This document shows, one piece after another, positions 6,814 through 14,784 of a stretch of 26,760 nt of DNA. The translations under genes were made by a program, and so were the position numbers. Where the stretch lies: NCBI GenBank assembly GCA_023417635.1, contig JAEZFF010000078.1, positions 1 to 26,760 of the forward strand, given 5' to 3'. This DNA is from Bacillota bacterium. Its GTDB lineage: Bacteria; Bacillota; Clostridia; Oscillospirales; Acutalibacteraceae. Under the pieces are notes generated by a model. It searched no databases. It had not been told where the DNA came from and saw only the letters and a program-made list of their open reading frames with translations. Position 1 is the first letter of the stretch. Each line of letters begins with the position of its first letter.

Positions 6814-9609
6814 ATGGATTATAAAAGCACCTTGAATCTGCCAAAAACCAATTTCCCCATGCAGGCTGGTCTGCCAAAGCATGAGCCGGAAATGCTGAAA
6901 GAATGGCAGGATGAAGAAGTCTACAAAAATTTGATGAAGAAAAACGAAGGCAGGCCTCTTTATGTTCTGCATGACGGCCCGCCATATGCGAACGGAAATA
7001 TCCATCTTGGAACCGCTCTCAATAAGGTGCTGAAAGATATTATCGTTCGGTACCGGAATATGTCCGGTTTTCAGGCTCCGTATGTACCAGGCTGGGATAC
7101 GCATGGCCTTCCGACGGAACTGAAAGCCCGCAAAAAAGCCGGTGTTGAAAATTCCACCACAATTTCCGACATTGAACTTCGCAAGATCTGCCGCGAATTT
7201 GCCCTTGGTTACTTGAATGACCAAAGGGAGCAGTTCATGCGCCTGGGCGGCATTGGTGACTGGCAGCACCCTTACGTCACGCTGACTCATGATTTTGAAG
7301 CAAAACAGGTCGAGATTTTTTCCGAGATGGCACAGAAAGGTCTTATCTACAAAGGCCTGAAGCCAGTTTACTGGTGCCCATCCTGCGAAACGGCACTTGC
7401 TGAAGCAGAGATTGAGTACAGCAATGATCCCTGTGACTCTATTTACGTTAAATTCCGTGTTACCGATGACAAGGGCGTTTTCTCAGCAAAAGGAATTAAC
7501 CCAAATCAGGTCTTCTTTGTAATTTGGACAACAACAACTTGGACGATGCCGGCAAACGTTGCTATCTGCCTTGGCCCTGAGTTCGAGTATTCTCTGATTC
7601 AGTGCGGCGATGAGTATTACGTTATGGCTACAGCTTTGTATGAGGAAGCTATGAAAGCCGCCGAAAAGACGGACTACAAAGTTGTAGCAACGTTCAAAGG
7701 TTCCGAACTGGAGTATATTAAGACGGCACATCCGTTCCTGGACCGTACATCGCTTATTATTCTGGGCGACCATGTAACACTGGAAAGCGGCACAGGCTGC
7801 GTCCATACCGCACCAGGCCACGGCGTTGACGACTACAATGTCTGCCACGACCATTACCCGGAACTTCCGATTATTGTTCCCGTTGACGCGCATGGCAGAA
7901 TGACGGACGAAGCCGGAAAGCAGTTCAGCGGCCTTACAACAGCGGAAGCCAACAAGGCGATTCTGAAGCATCTGGATGAAATTGGCGCGTTGTTTGCTGT
8001 TAAGCATATTGTCCACCAGTATCCGCATTGCTGGCGCTGCAAAAAGCCAGTTCTGTTCCGTGCAACAGAACAGTGGTTCTGTTCCGTAGATGCCATTAAA
8101 GATAAAGCAGTTGAAGAAATCAATAAGGTTCAGTGGGTCCCAGCCTGGGGACGTGAACGCATTACTTCCATGGTGCGTGAACGCAATGACTGGTGCATTT
8201 CACGTCAGCGCCGCTGGGGTGTGCCGATTCCGATTTTCTACTGCAAAGACTGCGGGGAACCGCTGATTTCCAAAGAAGCGATGGCAGCTGTTTCCAAGCT
8301 GTTTGCTAAAGAAGGTTCCGATTCCTGGTATACTCGGAAGGTTGAAGAAATCCTGCCAGCGGGTACTAAATGCCCAAAGTGCGGCTGCACCGGATTCACC
8401 AAAGAACACGATATTATGGACGTCTGGTTCGATTCTGGCTGCTCACATGCTGCTGTTGCAGACCAGAGGCCGGAACTTCATTGGCCGGCTGACCTGTACT
8501 TGGAAGGCGCCGATCAGTACCGCGGCTGGTTCCAGTCTTCACTGCTTACTTCTGTGGCATGGCGCGGGAAAGCACCGTACAAGGCAGTCGTTACACATGG
8601 CTGGGTTGTAGACGGTGAAGGCCGTAAAATGTCGAAGTCGCTTGGAAACGGAATTGACCCTTCCGAAGTTGTCAACAAATATGGTGCGGATATTCTCCGC
8701 CTGTGGGTTGCATCTTCCGACTATCATGCGGATATCCGCATTTCGCCGGCAATCCTGAAACAGCTTTCCGATGCTTATCGTAAGATTCGTAATACCGCAC
8801 GCTTCATGTTGGGCAACCTTTCAGACTTTAACCCGGATACTGATATGGTTCCGTGCGAAAAGCTGGAGCCGCTTGACCGTTGGGCGCTGAACCGTTTCAA
8901 CGGCTTGATTGCGGAATGCGACAAGGGCTACAAGTCGTTTGAATTCCACGAATCCTGCCATGCAATTCATAATTTCTGCGTGGTGGATATGTCAAGCTTC
9001 TACCTTGATGTTTTAAAAGACCGCTTGTACGTGGAAAAGCCCGAAAGCGAAACACGCCGTGCGGCTCAGACTGCCATGTTCCTGATTCTTGATGGTATGG
9101 CGCGTCTTGTTACGCCAATTCTGGCGTTTACTTCGGATGAAATCTGGAGAAGTATGCCGCACACGAAAGACGAAGATGCACGCCGCGTTATTTACAACGA
9201 CATGCCAAAGCCGGTAAAAGTTGATGCCGACGCTTCTTTTGTTGCCCAGTGGGACAAGATTCATCTTCTGCGCAACGATGTCAAGAAGGCGCTGGAGATT
9301 GCCCGTAAGGAAAAGACCATTGGTTCTTCCTTGGATGCAAAAGTCGAGCTGCACTGCACCGGCGAGCTTTACAGCTTTGTGAAATCCGTCGAGAGCGTGC
9401 TTCCGGCCGTCCTGATTGTTTCGCAGGTCGAAACAGCAGAAGGCGGGCAAGGAACTTTCAAAGGTGAGGAACTTGCGGATCTTTCCGTAACGGTATCGCA
9501 CGCCGAAGGCGAAAAATGTGCGCGCTGCTGGAGTTACAGCCATACGGTCGGAAGCGATCCGGATCACCCGGATGTTTGCGCCCGCTGTGCGGAAATCTTG
9601 AAGGAATAA
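6814..9609 (+). CDS. ileS: Isoleucyl-tRNA synthetase
   Basis: This class I synthetase charges tRNA-Ile in the cytosol and edits misactivated valine. The 931 residues match the bacterial-type (mupirocin-sensitive) lineage. It shows PPYANGNIHLGTALNK with the HIGH-equivalent HLGT at residues 64-67, KMSKS at 605-609, and the CP1 editing-domain blocks WTTTTWTMPAN and GTGCVHTAPGHG. A C-terminal zinc site is formed by Cys902, Cys905, Cys922 and Cys925. GGAGAGAGAAACTG stands upstream of the ATG. Only 40 bases separate it from divIVA, so there is no room for the T-box leader that many Firmicute ileS genes carry; expression seems tied to the division operon. Confidence 0.98.
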   Translation: MDYKSTLNLPKTNFPMQAGLPKHEPEMLKEWQDEEVYKNLMKKNEGRPLYVLHDGPPYANGNIHLGTALNKVLKDIIVRYRNMSGFQAPYVPGWDTHGLPTELKARKKAGVENSTTISDIELRKICREFALGYLNDQREQFMRLGGIGDWQHPYVTLTHDFEAKQVEIFSEMAQKGLIYKGLKPVYWCPSCETALAEAEIEYSNDPCDSIYVKFRVTDDKGVFSAKGINPNQVFFVIWTTTTWTMPANVAICLGPEFEYSLIQCGDEYYVMATALYEEAMKAAEKTDYKVVATFKGSELEYIKTAHPFLDRTSLIILGDHVTLESGTGCVHTAPGHGVDDYNVCHDHYPELPIIVPVDAHGRMTDEAGKQFSGLTTAEANKAILKHLDEIGALFAVKHIVHQYPHCWRCKKPVLFRATEQWFCSVDAIKDKAVEEINKVQWVPAWGRERITSMVRERNDWCISRQRRWGVPIPIFYCKDCGEPLISKEAMAAVSKLFAKEGSDSWYTRKVEEILPAGTKCPKCGCTGFTKEHDIMDVWFDSGCSHAAVADQRPELHWPADLYLEGADQYRGWFQSSLLTSVAWRGKAPYKAVVTHGWVVDGEGRKMSKSLGNGIDPSEVVNKYGADILRLWVASSDYHADIRISPAILKQLSDAYRKIRNTARFMLGNLSDFNPDTDMVPCEKLEPLDRWALNRFNGLIAECDKGYKSFEFHESCHAIHNFCVVDMSSFYLDVLKDRLYVEKPESETRRAAQTAMFLILDGMARLVTPILAFTSDEIWRSMPHTKDEDARRVIYNDMPKPVKVDADASFVAQWDKIHLLRNDVKKALEIARKEKTIGSSLDAKVELHCTGELYSFVKSVESVLPAVLIVSQVETAEGGQGTFKGEELADLSVTVSHAEGEKCARCWSYSHTVGSDPDHPDVCARCAEILKE

Positions 9610-9614
9610 TCGTC

Positions 9615-9640
9615 GGGGGAGGGCTTAACGGTCCTCCCCC
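9615..9640 (+). other. GC-rich hairpin between ileS and lspA
   Basis: Perfect eight-base arms GGGGGAGG (9615-9622) and CCTCCCCC (9633-9640) enclose a 10-base loop. No T-run follows (CATTTCAAAA), so this is not a standard intrinsic terminator. It could stabilise the ileS 3' end or mark an RNA processing site. Its CCTCC arm could also compete for the lspA ribosome-binding site at 9661 (inference). Confidence 0.55.
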
Positions 9641-9675
9641 CATTTCAAAAAGAAAAGATCGGAGAAGGTGTTCTT

Positions 9676-10152
9676 TTGGCTTTTGTAGCATTGCTGCTTT
9701 CCCTGCTGTTTGCTGCGGCTGACCAACTGTTTAAGTTTTTGGTCGTGCGTGACATCAAGCCGGTGGGTTCCAAAACAATTCTTAATGGATTTTTAAGCTT
9801 TGACTATACCGAAAATACTGGTGCAGCTTTCAGTATGATGCAAGGGGGCCGGTGGGTTTTCATCGGCATCACCACGGTTATCTGCATCCTTTTGATTATA
9901 TCGATGTTCTGTTATTCCGGGCACGAATTCTTTTCGTGGGCTGCTTCTGTCCTGATTGTCGGCGGCGGTCTTGGGAACATGATTGACCGGGTTCTGCATG
10001 GATTCGTTGTGGACTACATTCATATTTCGTTTTTCCCGGCGATTTTCAATTTTGGTGACTGCTGCGTGACGATTGGTGCACTGTTCCTCATTCTCCATGT
10101 GCTGTTTTTCACAGGAAATGACAAGACAGAGCGGGTCCTGCGGACGAGATAG
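9676..10152 (+). CDS. lspA: Lipoprotein signal peptidase (signal peptidase II)
   Basis: LspA is the membrane aspartyl protease that removes the signal peptide from diacylglyceryl-modified prolipoproteins. The 158-residue product has four predicted transmembrane helices and all family blocks: Asp16 in the first helix, TENTGAAFS at about 45-53, GNMIDRVLHGFVVDY at about 100-114 and FNFGDCCVTIG at about 125-134. The two catalytic aspartates lie in the last two blocks. FNFGD varies slightly from the usual FNxAD. Translation most likely starts at TTG 9676, preceded by GGAGAAGG at 9661-9668 with about seven bases spacing; no ATG is available before the first helix. A client lipoprotein is encoded at 24969. 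Confidence 0.95.
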   Translation: MAFVALLLSLLFAAADQLFKFLVVRDIKPVGSKTILNGFLSFDYTENTGAAFSMMQGGRWVFIGITTVICILLIISMFCYSGHEFFSWAASVLIVGGGLGNMIDRVLHGFVVDYIHISFFPAIFNFGDCCVTIGALFLILHVLFFTGNDKTERVLRTR

Positions 10153-10153
10153 C

Positions 10154-11071
10154 ATGAATCGTATTACACTGAATGTACAGGAGCCGGATGCAAATGTCCG
10201 ACTTGACAAATACATTGGGGAACATGGAGAAGGGTTCACGCGTTCTGCGGCTGAGAAGCTTATTGCACAAGGCGGTGTTTCTGTAAACGGAAAGCAGCAG
10301 CGAAAAAGCTGCCGCTGTACCGCCGGTGACGTAATTGAGATCCTTGTGCCGGACCCTATTCCGCTTACCGTGAAGCCGGAGTCTGTTCCACTTGTGATTC
10401 CTTACGAGGATGATGACCTGCTTGTTGTCAACAAGCCGAAAGGCATGGTGGTCCATCCGGCGCCCGGCCATGCGGATGGCACACTGGTCAATGCCCTGCT
10501 GGCTCACTGCGGAAGTTCGCTTTCCGGTATTAACGGAGTCATGCGTCCCGGCATCGTGCATCGTATTGACAAAGACACAAGCGGCCTGTTGATTGTGGCA
10601 AAAAACGATTTTGCTCACCGCAGCCTTGCCGCGCAGATTAAGGTGCATAGCTTTACCCGTATCTATGAGGCTGTAGTCATAGGAAACCTGAAAGATGATG
10701 CCGGTACGGTGGATGCGCCCATTGGCCGTCACCCGACCGAACGAAAAAAGATGGCGGTAACAGAAAAAAATTCCCGCCGTGCCGTTACGCATTATGAAGT
10801 TATAAAGCGCTACCAAGGTTACACACAGGTTCGTCTGAAACTGGAAACGGGGCGTACCCATCAAATCCGCGTTCATATGGCTTACCTTGGCCATCCCGTC
10901 GCAGGCGATACGGTTTATGGCCCGAAAAAACCCGTAGCGGGTCTTGCCGGGCAGTGCCTTCATGCGCGTGTAATCGGTTTCCGCCATCCGCGCGATGGGC
11001 GGTATGTTGAAATTACAAGTGACCTTCCGCAGTATTTTACGGATTTTCTTGCCCGCCTGAATCCGGCTTGA
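10154..11071 (+). CDS. RluA/RluD-family pseudouridine synthase with S4 domain
   Basis: This protein isomerises specific uridines in large-subunit rRNA to pseudouridine. The 305 residues comprise an N-terminal S4 domain (about 15-75, RLDKYIGEHGEGFTRSAAEKLI), then the catalytic domain with HRIDKDTSGLLIVAKND, whose Asp139 is the expected nucleophile. RLKLETGRTHQIRVHMAYLGHPVAGDTVYG follows. Domain order and the position after lspA match Bacillus ylyB and E. coli rluD. I prefer ATG 10154, two bases after the lspA stop, over an upstream extension that would lie inside lspA. The target position in 23S rRNA cannot be decided from sequence. Confidence 0.93.
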   Translation: MNRITLNVQEPDANVRLDKYIGEHGEGFTRSAAEKLIAQGGVSVNGKQQRKSCRCTAGDVIEILVPDPIPLTVKPESVPLVIPYEDDDLLVVNKPKGMVVHPAPGHADGTLVNALLAHCGSSLSGINGVMRPGIVHRIDKDTSGLLIVAKNDFAHRSLAAQIKVHSFTRIYEAVVIGNLKDDAGTVDAPIGRHPTERKKMAVTEKNSRRAVTHYEVIKRYQGYTQVRLKLETGRTHQIRVHMAYLGHPVAGDTVYGPKKPVAGLAGQCLHARVIGFRHPRDGRYVEITSDLPQYFTDFLARLNPA

Positions 11072-11099
11072 AATTCACTGGAAGGCTGCTTTTACGGAA

Positions 11100-11519
11100 G
11101 TGAGCGATTTGGAAGAGGAACAGTCCCAGCAGATACGCTGTTTGGTAGTGCTGGCGGCTGTGCTCTGCGCTTTGTTGATTGGCTATAATGCGTTTTATGT
11201 TCCGGATGCACCACTTTCGGAACCCCAGGTTACGGCGGATGTTTCGTCCCAGTCAGAGGCTTATGTGCCTCACTCTGCCGGGGCAGGCAGCTCAAAATCT
11301 GCTTCTTCAACGAAAAGCGGAGGGAAAGTCAACATTAATACAGCGTCGGTTTCTCAGCTGAGCCAAAAGCTGCCGGGAATTGGCGACGGTATTGCCCGGA
11401 GAATTGTTTCGTACCGGGAGCAGCACGGTTTGTTCCGTTCTGTGGAGGACATCCGCAAGGTGCCCGGTATTGGAGATAAAAAATACGAGAAAATCAAAGG
11501 CCTGATTGCGATAAAGTAG
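11100..11519 (+). CDS. ComEA-like helix-hairpin-helix membrane protein
   Basis: This is a short protein (139 residues from GTG 11100) with one N-terminal transmembrane helix (about 13-30, CLVVLAAVLCALLIGYNAFYV), a Ser/Ala/Lys-rich spacer, and a C-terminal helix-hairpin-helix pair. The pair reads VNINTASVSQLSQKLPGIGDGIARRIVSYREQHG and KVPGIGDKKYEKI. It resembles the DNA-binding part of competence protein ComEA but lacks the SLBB region, and no comEC or comEB follows, so natural transformation is not demonstrated. The start is uncertain: GTG 11100 has a weak site, whereas TTG 11109 sits about nine bases after GGAAG. It is last in the division/ileS transcription unit. Confidence 0.8.
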   Translation: MSDLEEEQSQQIRCLVVLAAVLCALLIGYNAFYVPDAPLSEPQVTADVSSQSEAYVPHSAGAGSSKSASSTKSGGKVNINTASVSQLSQKLPGIGDGIARRIVSYREQHGLFRSVEDIRKVPGIGDKKYEKIKGLIAIK

Positions 11520-11543
11520 GCCAGAAAAAATAATTTACTCCCT

Positions 11544-11563
11544 GCAACTGGAAAAACAGTTGC
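11544..11563 (+). terminator. Weak hairpin terminator after the comEA-like gene
   Basis: Seven-base arms GCAACTG (11544-11550) and CAGTTGC (11557-11563) enclose a six-base loop, followed by GTGTTTCCCGTTTT. The T-tract is interrupted, so termination may be partial. The right arm overlaps the -35 of the next promoter. Confidence 0.5.
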
Positions 11564-11588
11564 GTGTTTCCCGTTTTCATGATAAGAT
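11560..11588 (+). promoter_or_regulatory. Sigma-A-type promoter for nfeD-SPFH pair
   Basis: A TTGCGT -35 (11560-11565), a 17-base spacer and a TAAGAT -10 (11583-11588) stand 38 bases before the nfeD start codon. GAAAGGGGGAG follows as the ribosome-binding site. Confidence 0.65.
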
Positions 11589-11625
11589 TAAACTACTTTT
11601 ATTCTAGGGAAAGGGGGAGAACAGT

Positions 11626-12057
11626 ATGATATTTTATATTTGGCTTGGCGTTATTATCCTTGCGGCACTTGCGGAGATGGCAACAACACAGCTCGTTTCC
11701 ATCTGGTTTGCTGCAGGTGGTATTGGCGCTTTGATTGCCTGTGCTGCAGGCGCTTCGCTCCCTTTGCAGATTGCAATTTTTGTCTTGATTACTGCGGTGA
11801 CGCTTGCATTTACCCGGCCGCTGGTCAAGAAGGCGCTCACGGTGCGGAAAACCAGTACGAACGCCGACCGCTATATTGGCAGAGTTGCAGTTGTTACAGT
11901 CGAAATCAACAATACCCTTGGCACCGGGCAGGCCAATGTACTTGGAAGCATCTGGACGGCACGTTCCGCCGATGGTTCGATTATTCCTGTAGGGCAGCAT
12001 GCCCTTGTTGAAGAAATCGAAGGGGTAAAATTGATTGTTCGTGCACAAAATAACTGA
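11626..12057 (+). CDS. NfeD-family membrane protein (short form)
   Basis: The 143-residue protein has two or three hydrophobic helices in its first 65 residues (FYIWLGVIILAALAEM, IWFAAGGIGALIACAAG, LQIAIFVLITAVTLAF). A C-terminal OB-fold-like domain follows (about 80-143, IGRVAVVTVEINNTLGTGQANVLGSIWTA and GQHALVEEIEGVKLIV). This is the short NfeD type without the ClpP-like protease domain. Such proteins are almost always encoded beside an SPFH/stomatin gene and are thought to act with it in membrane microdomains. The partner begins 24 bases downstream, and both are expressed from the promoter at 11560. Confidence 0.9.
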   Translation: MIFYIWLGVIILAALAEMATTQLVSIWFAAGGIGALIACAAGASLPLQIAIFVLITAVTLAFTRPLVKKALTVRKTSTNADRYIGRVAVVTVEINNTLGTGQANVLGSIWTARSADGSIIPVGQHALVEEIEGVKLIVRAQNN

Positions 12058-12080
12058 TGAATTGAGAGAGGGAGAAGATT

Positions 12081-13034
12081 ATGGACGCTTTTATTGTTTT
12101 CCTTGTATTGCTAATCCTCATTATTATACTCTTCATAGCCAATGTGAAAGTAGTTCCGCAGGCACATGCATTTGTTATTGAGCGCCTTGGAGCTTACCAG
12201 ACTACTTGGAGCACCGGCTTGCATTTTAAACTGCCGTTTTTTGACCGTATCGCCAAAAAGGTTTCGCTTAAAGAGCAGGTTATCGATTTTCCGCCACAGC
12301 CCGTTATCACCAAAGATAATGTTACCATGCAAATTGACACGGTTGTCTATTTTCAGATTACGGATTCTAAGCTTTATGCTTACGGTGTAGAGCGTCCGCT
12401 TTCTGCAATCGAGAACCTTTCCGCTACCACACTGCGTAACATCATTGGCGAGCTGGAACTTGACCGTACCCTTACTTCGCGCGACGTTATTAATGCCAAA
12501 ATCCGCACCGTTCTTGATGAAGCGACGGATGCCTGGGGCATTAAGGTCAACCGCGTGGAGCTGAAAAATATCATTCCGCCGCGGGAGATTCAGGAATCCA
12601 TGGAGAAGCAGATGAAGGCCGAGCGGGAACGCCGTGCCCAGATCCTTACTGCGGAAGGCCAAAAGAGCAGCGCAATTCTGGTTGCGGAAGGACAAAAAGA
12701 GTCCAAAATCCTGCAGGCAGAGGCTGCAAAAGAAGTTCAGATTCGCGAAGCACAGGGCCAAGCAGAGGCTATCGCACTGGTCCAGCAGGCTACAGCAAAC
12801 AGCATTAAGCTGTTGAATGAAGCAAACCCGTCTGAAGCTGTAATTGCCCTGAGAAGCCTTGAAGCTTTCATCAAAGCGGCAGACGGTAGGGCAACAAAGA
12901 TTATTATCCCGTCGCAGATTCAGTCTCTGGCAGGACTTGCTACTTCCTTGAAAGAGCTTGTAGTGGACGATGTGAAACCGGATGACAAACCTTTGAATCC
13001 TCAGAAGACTGGGCCGGACGGGTTGCATAAGTAA
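12081..13034 (+). CDS. SPFH/stomatin-family membrane protein (QmcA type)
   Basis: The product is 317 residues with one N-terminal membrane helix (about 3-22, IVFLVLLILIIILFIAN). An SPFH/band-7 domain follows (about 25-180: VVPQAHAFVIERLGAY, FFDRIAKKVSLKEQV, VDTVVYFQI, RNIIGELELD), then a charged Ala/Glu/Gln-rich coiled coil (about 180-250) and a C-terminal oligomerisation stretch. It belongs to the paraslipin/QmcA group, which forms large oligomers on the inner membrane and modulates membrane proteases such as FtsH in other bacteria. It is paired with nfeD and terminated at 13037-13075, separating it from the purine operon. Confidence 0.93.
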   Translation: MDAFIVFLVLLILIIILFIANVKVVPQAHAFVIERLGAYQTTWSTGLHFKLPFFDRIAKKVSLKEQVIDFPPQPVITKDNVTMQIDTVVYFQITDSKLYAYGVERPLSAIENLSATTLRNIIGELELDRTLTSRDVINAKIRTVLDEATDAWGIKVNRVELKNIIPPREIQESMEKQMKAERERRAQILTAEGQKSSAILVAEGQKESKILQAEAAKEVQIREAQGQAEAIALVQQATANSIKLLNEANPSEAVIALRSLEAFIKAADGRATKIIIPSQIQSLAGLATSLKELVVDDVKPDDKPLNPQKTGPDGLHK

Positions 13035-13036
13035 TG

Positions 13037-13079
13037 AAAAATCCGCAGATAGTGCAAAATTATCTGCGGATTTTTTTCA
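13037..13079 (+). terminator. Intrinsic terminator after the SPFH gene
   Basis: Fifteen-base perfect arms AAAAATCCGCAGATA (13037-13051) and TATCTGCGGATTTTT (13061-13075) have a nine-base loop and are followed by TT. This is a strong rho-independent terminator. The A/T flanks mean it could also act on the opposite strand. Confidence 0.9.
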
Positions 13080-13219
13080 TTTTTTCCTTCTCAGACAGTG
13101 GGCGATATTCAAAATCTTTTTCATTGCTGCAAAAAAGGAGCCGGTAAATAGGCTTTACGGGTTTCTTTTTTATATTATTTCTGTATTCACAGCAAAAGAA
13201 AGCAGAGGAGAGAAACAAA
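13080..13219 (+). promoter_or_regulatory. Leader region of the purine operon; possible attenuator hairpin, no clear promoter
   Basis: These 140 bases must hold the purE promoter, but I see no convincing -35/-10 pair; TTTACG (13154) with TATTTC (13176) is only a weak 16-base-spaced candidate. An imperfect hairpin CCGGTAAA-TAGGC-TTTACGGG (13141-13161) is followed by a T-rich run, TTTCTTTTTTAT, which resembles an attenuator or a second terminator. I do not recognise purine, ZTP (pfl) or PRPP riboswitch consensus elements here. GAGGAGAGA before ATG 13220 is the purE ribosome-binding site. Confidence 0.35.
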
Positions 13220-13726
13220 ATGGCAGAGCACAAAAAGGTAGCCGTAATTATGGGAAGCGACAGCGATTTTCCGGTAGTATCCGCTGCCGTAAAAGAACTC
13301 AAGTCTTTCGGAATTCCTGTAGAAACACACGTCATTTCTGCGCACAGAACACCGCAGGCCGCAGCTGAGTTTGCTGCTTCCGCAAAAGAGAAGGGCTTTG
13401 GCGTCATTATTGCTGCAGCAGGCATGGCCGCACATTTAGCGGGCTTTCTCGCGGCGGGAACAACCCTGCCGGTTATAGGGGTGCCGATGAAATCAGCAGC
13501 GCTGGAAGGCCTTGACGCATTGCTTGCCACCGTGCAGATGCCAAGCGGCATCCCGGTTGCAACTGTGGCGATAAACGGCGCGAAAAATGCAGCGGTTCTC
13601 GCAGCAGAGATATTAGCACTGAGCGATGCTTCTTTGGCAGAGAAGCTGGAAGCCATGAAGAAGCAGATGGCGGAAAAAGTCGCAGAGAAAGATACAGCCA
13701 TTCAGAAGGAAGCCGAAAAACTCTGA
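13220..13726 (+). CDS. purE: N5-carboxyaminoimidazole ribonucleotide mutase (class I PurE)
   Basis: PurE interconverts N5-CAIR and CAIR in de novo purine synthesis. The 168-residue product carries MGSDSDFPVV near the N-terminus, SAHRTPQAAAEFA, the IIAAAGMAAHLAGFLA glycine/alanine-rich active-site block, GVPMKSAALEGLDALLATVQMPSGIPVATVAING, and a charged C-terminal helix. The AHRTP form is typical of class I enzymes that use N5-CAIR made by PurK. No purK is in the window, so either it lies elsewhere or the cell depends on non-enzymatic carboxylation. It is the first gene of the purine operon; purM follows after 23 bases. Confidence 0.97.
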   Translation: MAEHKKVAVIMGSDSDFPVVSAAVKELKSFGIPVETHVISAHRTPQAAAEFAASAKEKGFGVIIAAAGMAAHLAGFLAAGTTLPVIGVPMKSAALEGLDALLATVQMPSGIPVATVAINGAKNAAVLAAEILALSDASLAEKLEAMKKQMAEKVAEKDTAIQKEAEKL

Positions 13727-13749
13727 AAATCAAAACGGAGGGAAAACAC

Positions 13750-14784
13750 ATGAAAAGCTTCAGCGAGAGCTATAAAGAAGCCGGGGTAGACGTTACTGCG
13801 GGGTACCGAGCGGTTGAACTGATGAAAAGCCATGTGGAGCGCACCAAAATACCGGGAGTGGTTTCCGGAATCGGCGGCTTTGGCGGCCTCTTTCAGCCCG
13901 ACCTTTCGGGCATGAAAACTCCGGTTTTTGTCAGTGGAACGGATGGCGTGGGCACAAAACTAAAAATTGCTTTCTTAATGGGGAAACATAGCACGGTTGG
14001 CATTGATTGTGTTGCCATGTGTGTGAACGATGTTGTCTGCTGCGGGGCAAAGCCTCTGTTCTTTCTCGACTACCTTGCCGTAGGTAAAAATGACCCGGAA
14101 ACGGTTGCCAGTATTGTAGGCGGCGTTGCCGAGGGTTGTGTTCAGTCCGGATGCGCGCTTGTGGGTGGCGAAACAGCCGAGATGCCGGGCTTTTACCCAG
14201 TTGGTGAATACGACTTGGCCGGCTTTTCTGTTGGCGTGGTAGACCGGGAAAAGATTCTTGACGGTTCTGCCATACAGCCGGGCGACGCACTTGTTGGCCT
14301 GCAGTCTTCCGGCTTACACTCCAACGGATTTTCACTGGTGCGCAAAATTTTTGGAGTGAATGAAAAGAAACTCAGCCAGCAGGTTCCGGAGCTTGGCCGG
14401 ACTCTTGGCGAAGAACTGCTGACTCCGACGAAAATCTATGTAAAGCCTCTTCTGAAACTGATGGAGCAGGTGAAGGTTAAAGCCGCTTCTCACATTACAG
14501 GCGGTGGATTTTACGAAAATGTGCCGCGCATGCTCAAAGAGGGTGCCACGGCAAAAATTGAAAAAAAGGCCCTGCCGAAGATGCCGATTTTCCCACTGCT
14601 GCAGAAAGCCGGGAATATTCCGGAGCACGATATGTACAACACATTTAATATGGGCATTGGGATGTGCCTTGCCGTTGCAAAAGAGGATGCAAACCGCACG
14701 GTGGAAGTGCTCAAAAATGAAGGTCAGCCGGCAGCTGTTATCGGTGAAGTTACAGCCGGGGAAAAGGGCGTAGTTTTATGCTGA
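13750..14784 (+). CDS. purM: Phosphoribosylformylglycinamidine cyclo-ligase (AIR synthetase)
   Basis: PurM closes the imidazole ring, converting FGAM and ATP to AIR. The 344-residue length is normal. Diagnostic blocks are GGFGGLFQPDLSGMKTPVFVSGTDGVGTKLKIA, the DCVAMCVNDVVCCGAKPLFFLDY segment, GGETAEMPGFY, LQSSGLHSNGFSLVRKI and HITGGGFYENVPRML. GGAGGG stands before ATG 13750. Its end overlaps purN by seven bases. In many Clostridia purC and purF stand between purE and purM; here they are missing and must be encoded elsewhere. Confidence 0.98.
   Translation: MKSFSESYKEAGVDVTAGYRAVELMKSHVERTKIPGVVSGIGGFGGLFQPDLSGMKTPVFVSGTDGVGTKLKIAFLMGKHSTVGIDCVAMCVNDVVCCGAKPLFFLDYLAVGKNDPETVASIVGGVAEGCVQSGCALVGGETAEMPGFYPVGEYDLAGFSVGVVDREKILDGSAIQPGDALVGLQSSGLHSNGFSLVRKIFGVNEKKLSQQVPELGRTLGEELLTPTKIYVKPLLKLMEQVKVKAASHITGGGFYENVPRMLKEGATAKIEKKALPKMPIFPLLQKAGNIPEHDMYNTFNMGIGMCLAVAKEDANRTVEVLKNEGQPAAVIGEVTAGEKGVVLC

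Noticed and set aside
10109..10987. Minus-strand open frame of 292 codons opposite the pseudouridine synthase
   Set aside because: It is a shadow of the RluD-type gene, with no motifs and no operon context.
12111..13028. Minus-strand open frame of 305 codons across the SPFH gene
   Set aside because: The plus-strand SPFH frame is complete with promoter and terminator. The reverse frame is Cys/Phe/Asn-rich without domain signals, as expected for a shadow.
13080..13219. Purine or ZTP riboswitch before purE
   Set aside because: I looked for the conserved junction and pseudoknot sequences of these classes and did not find them in the 140 bases.
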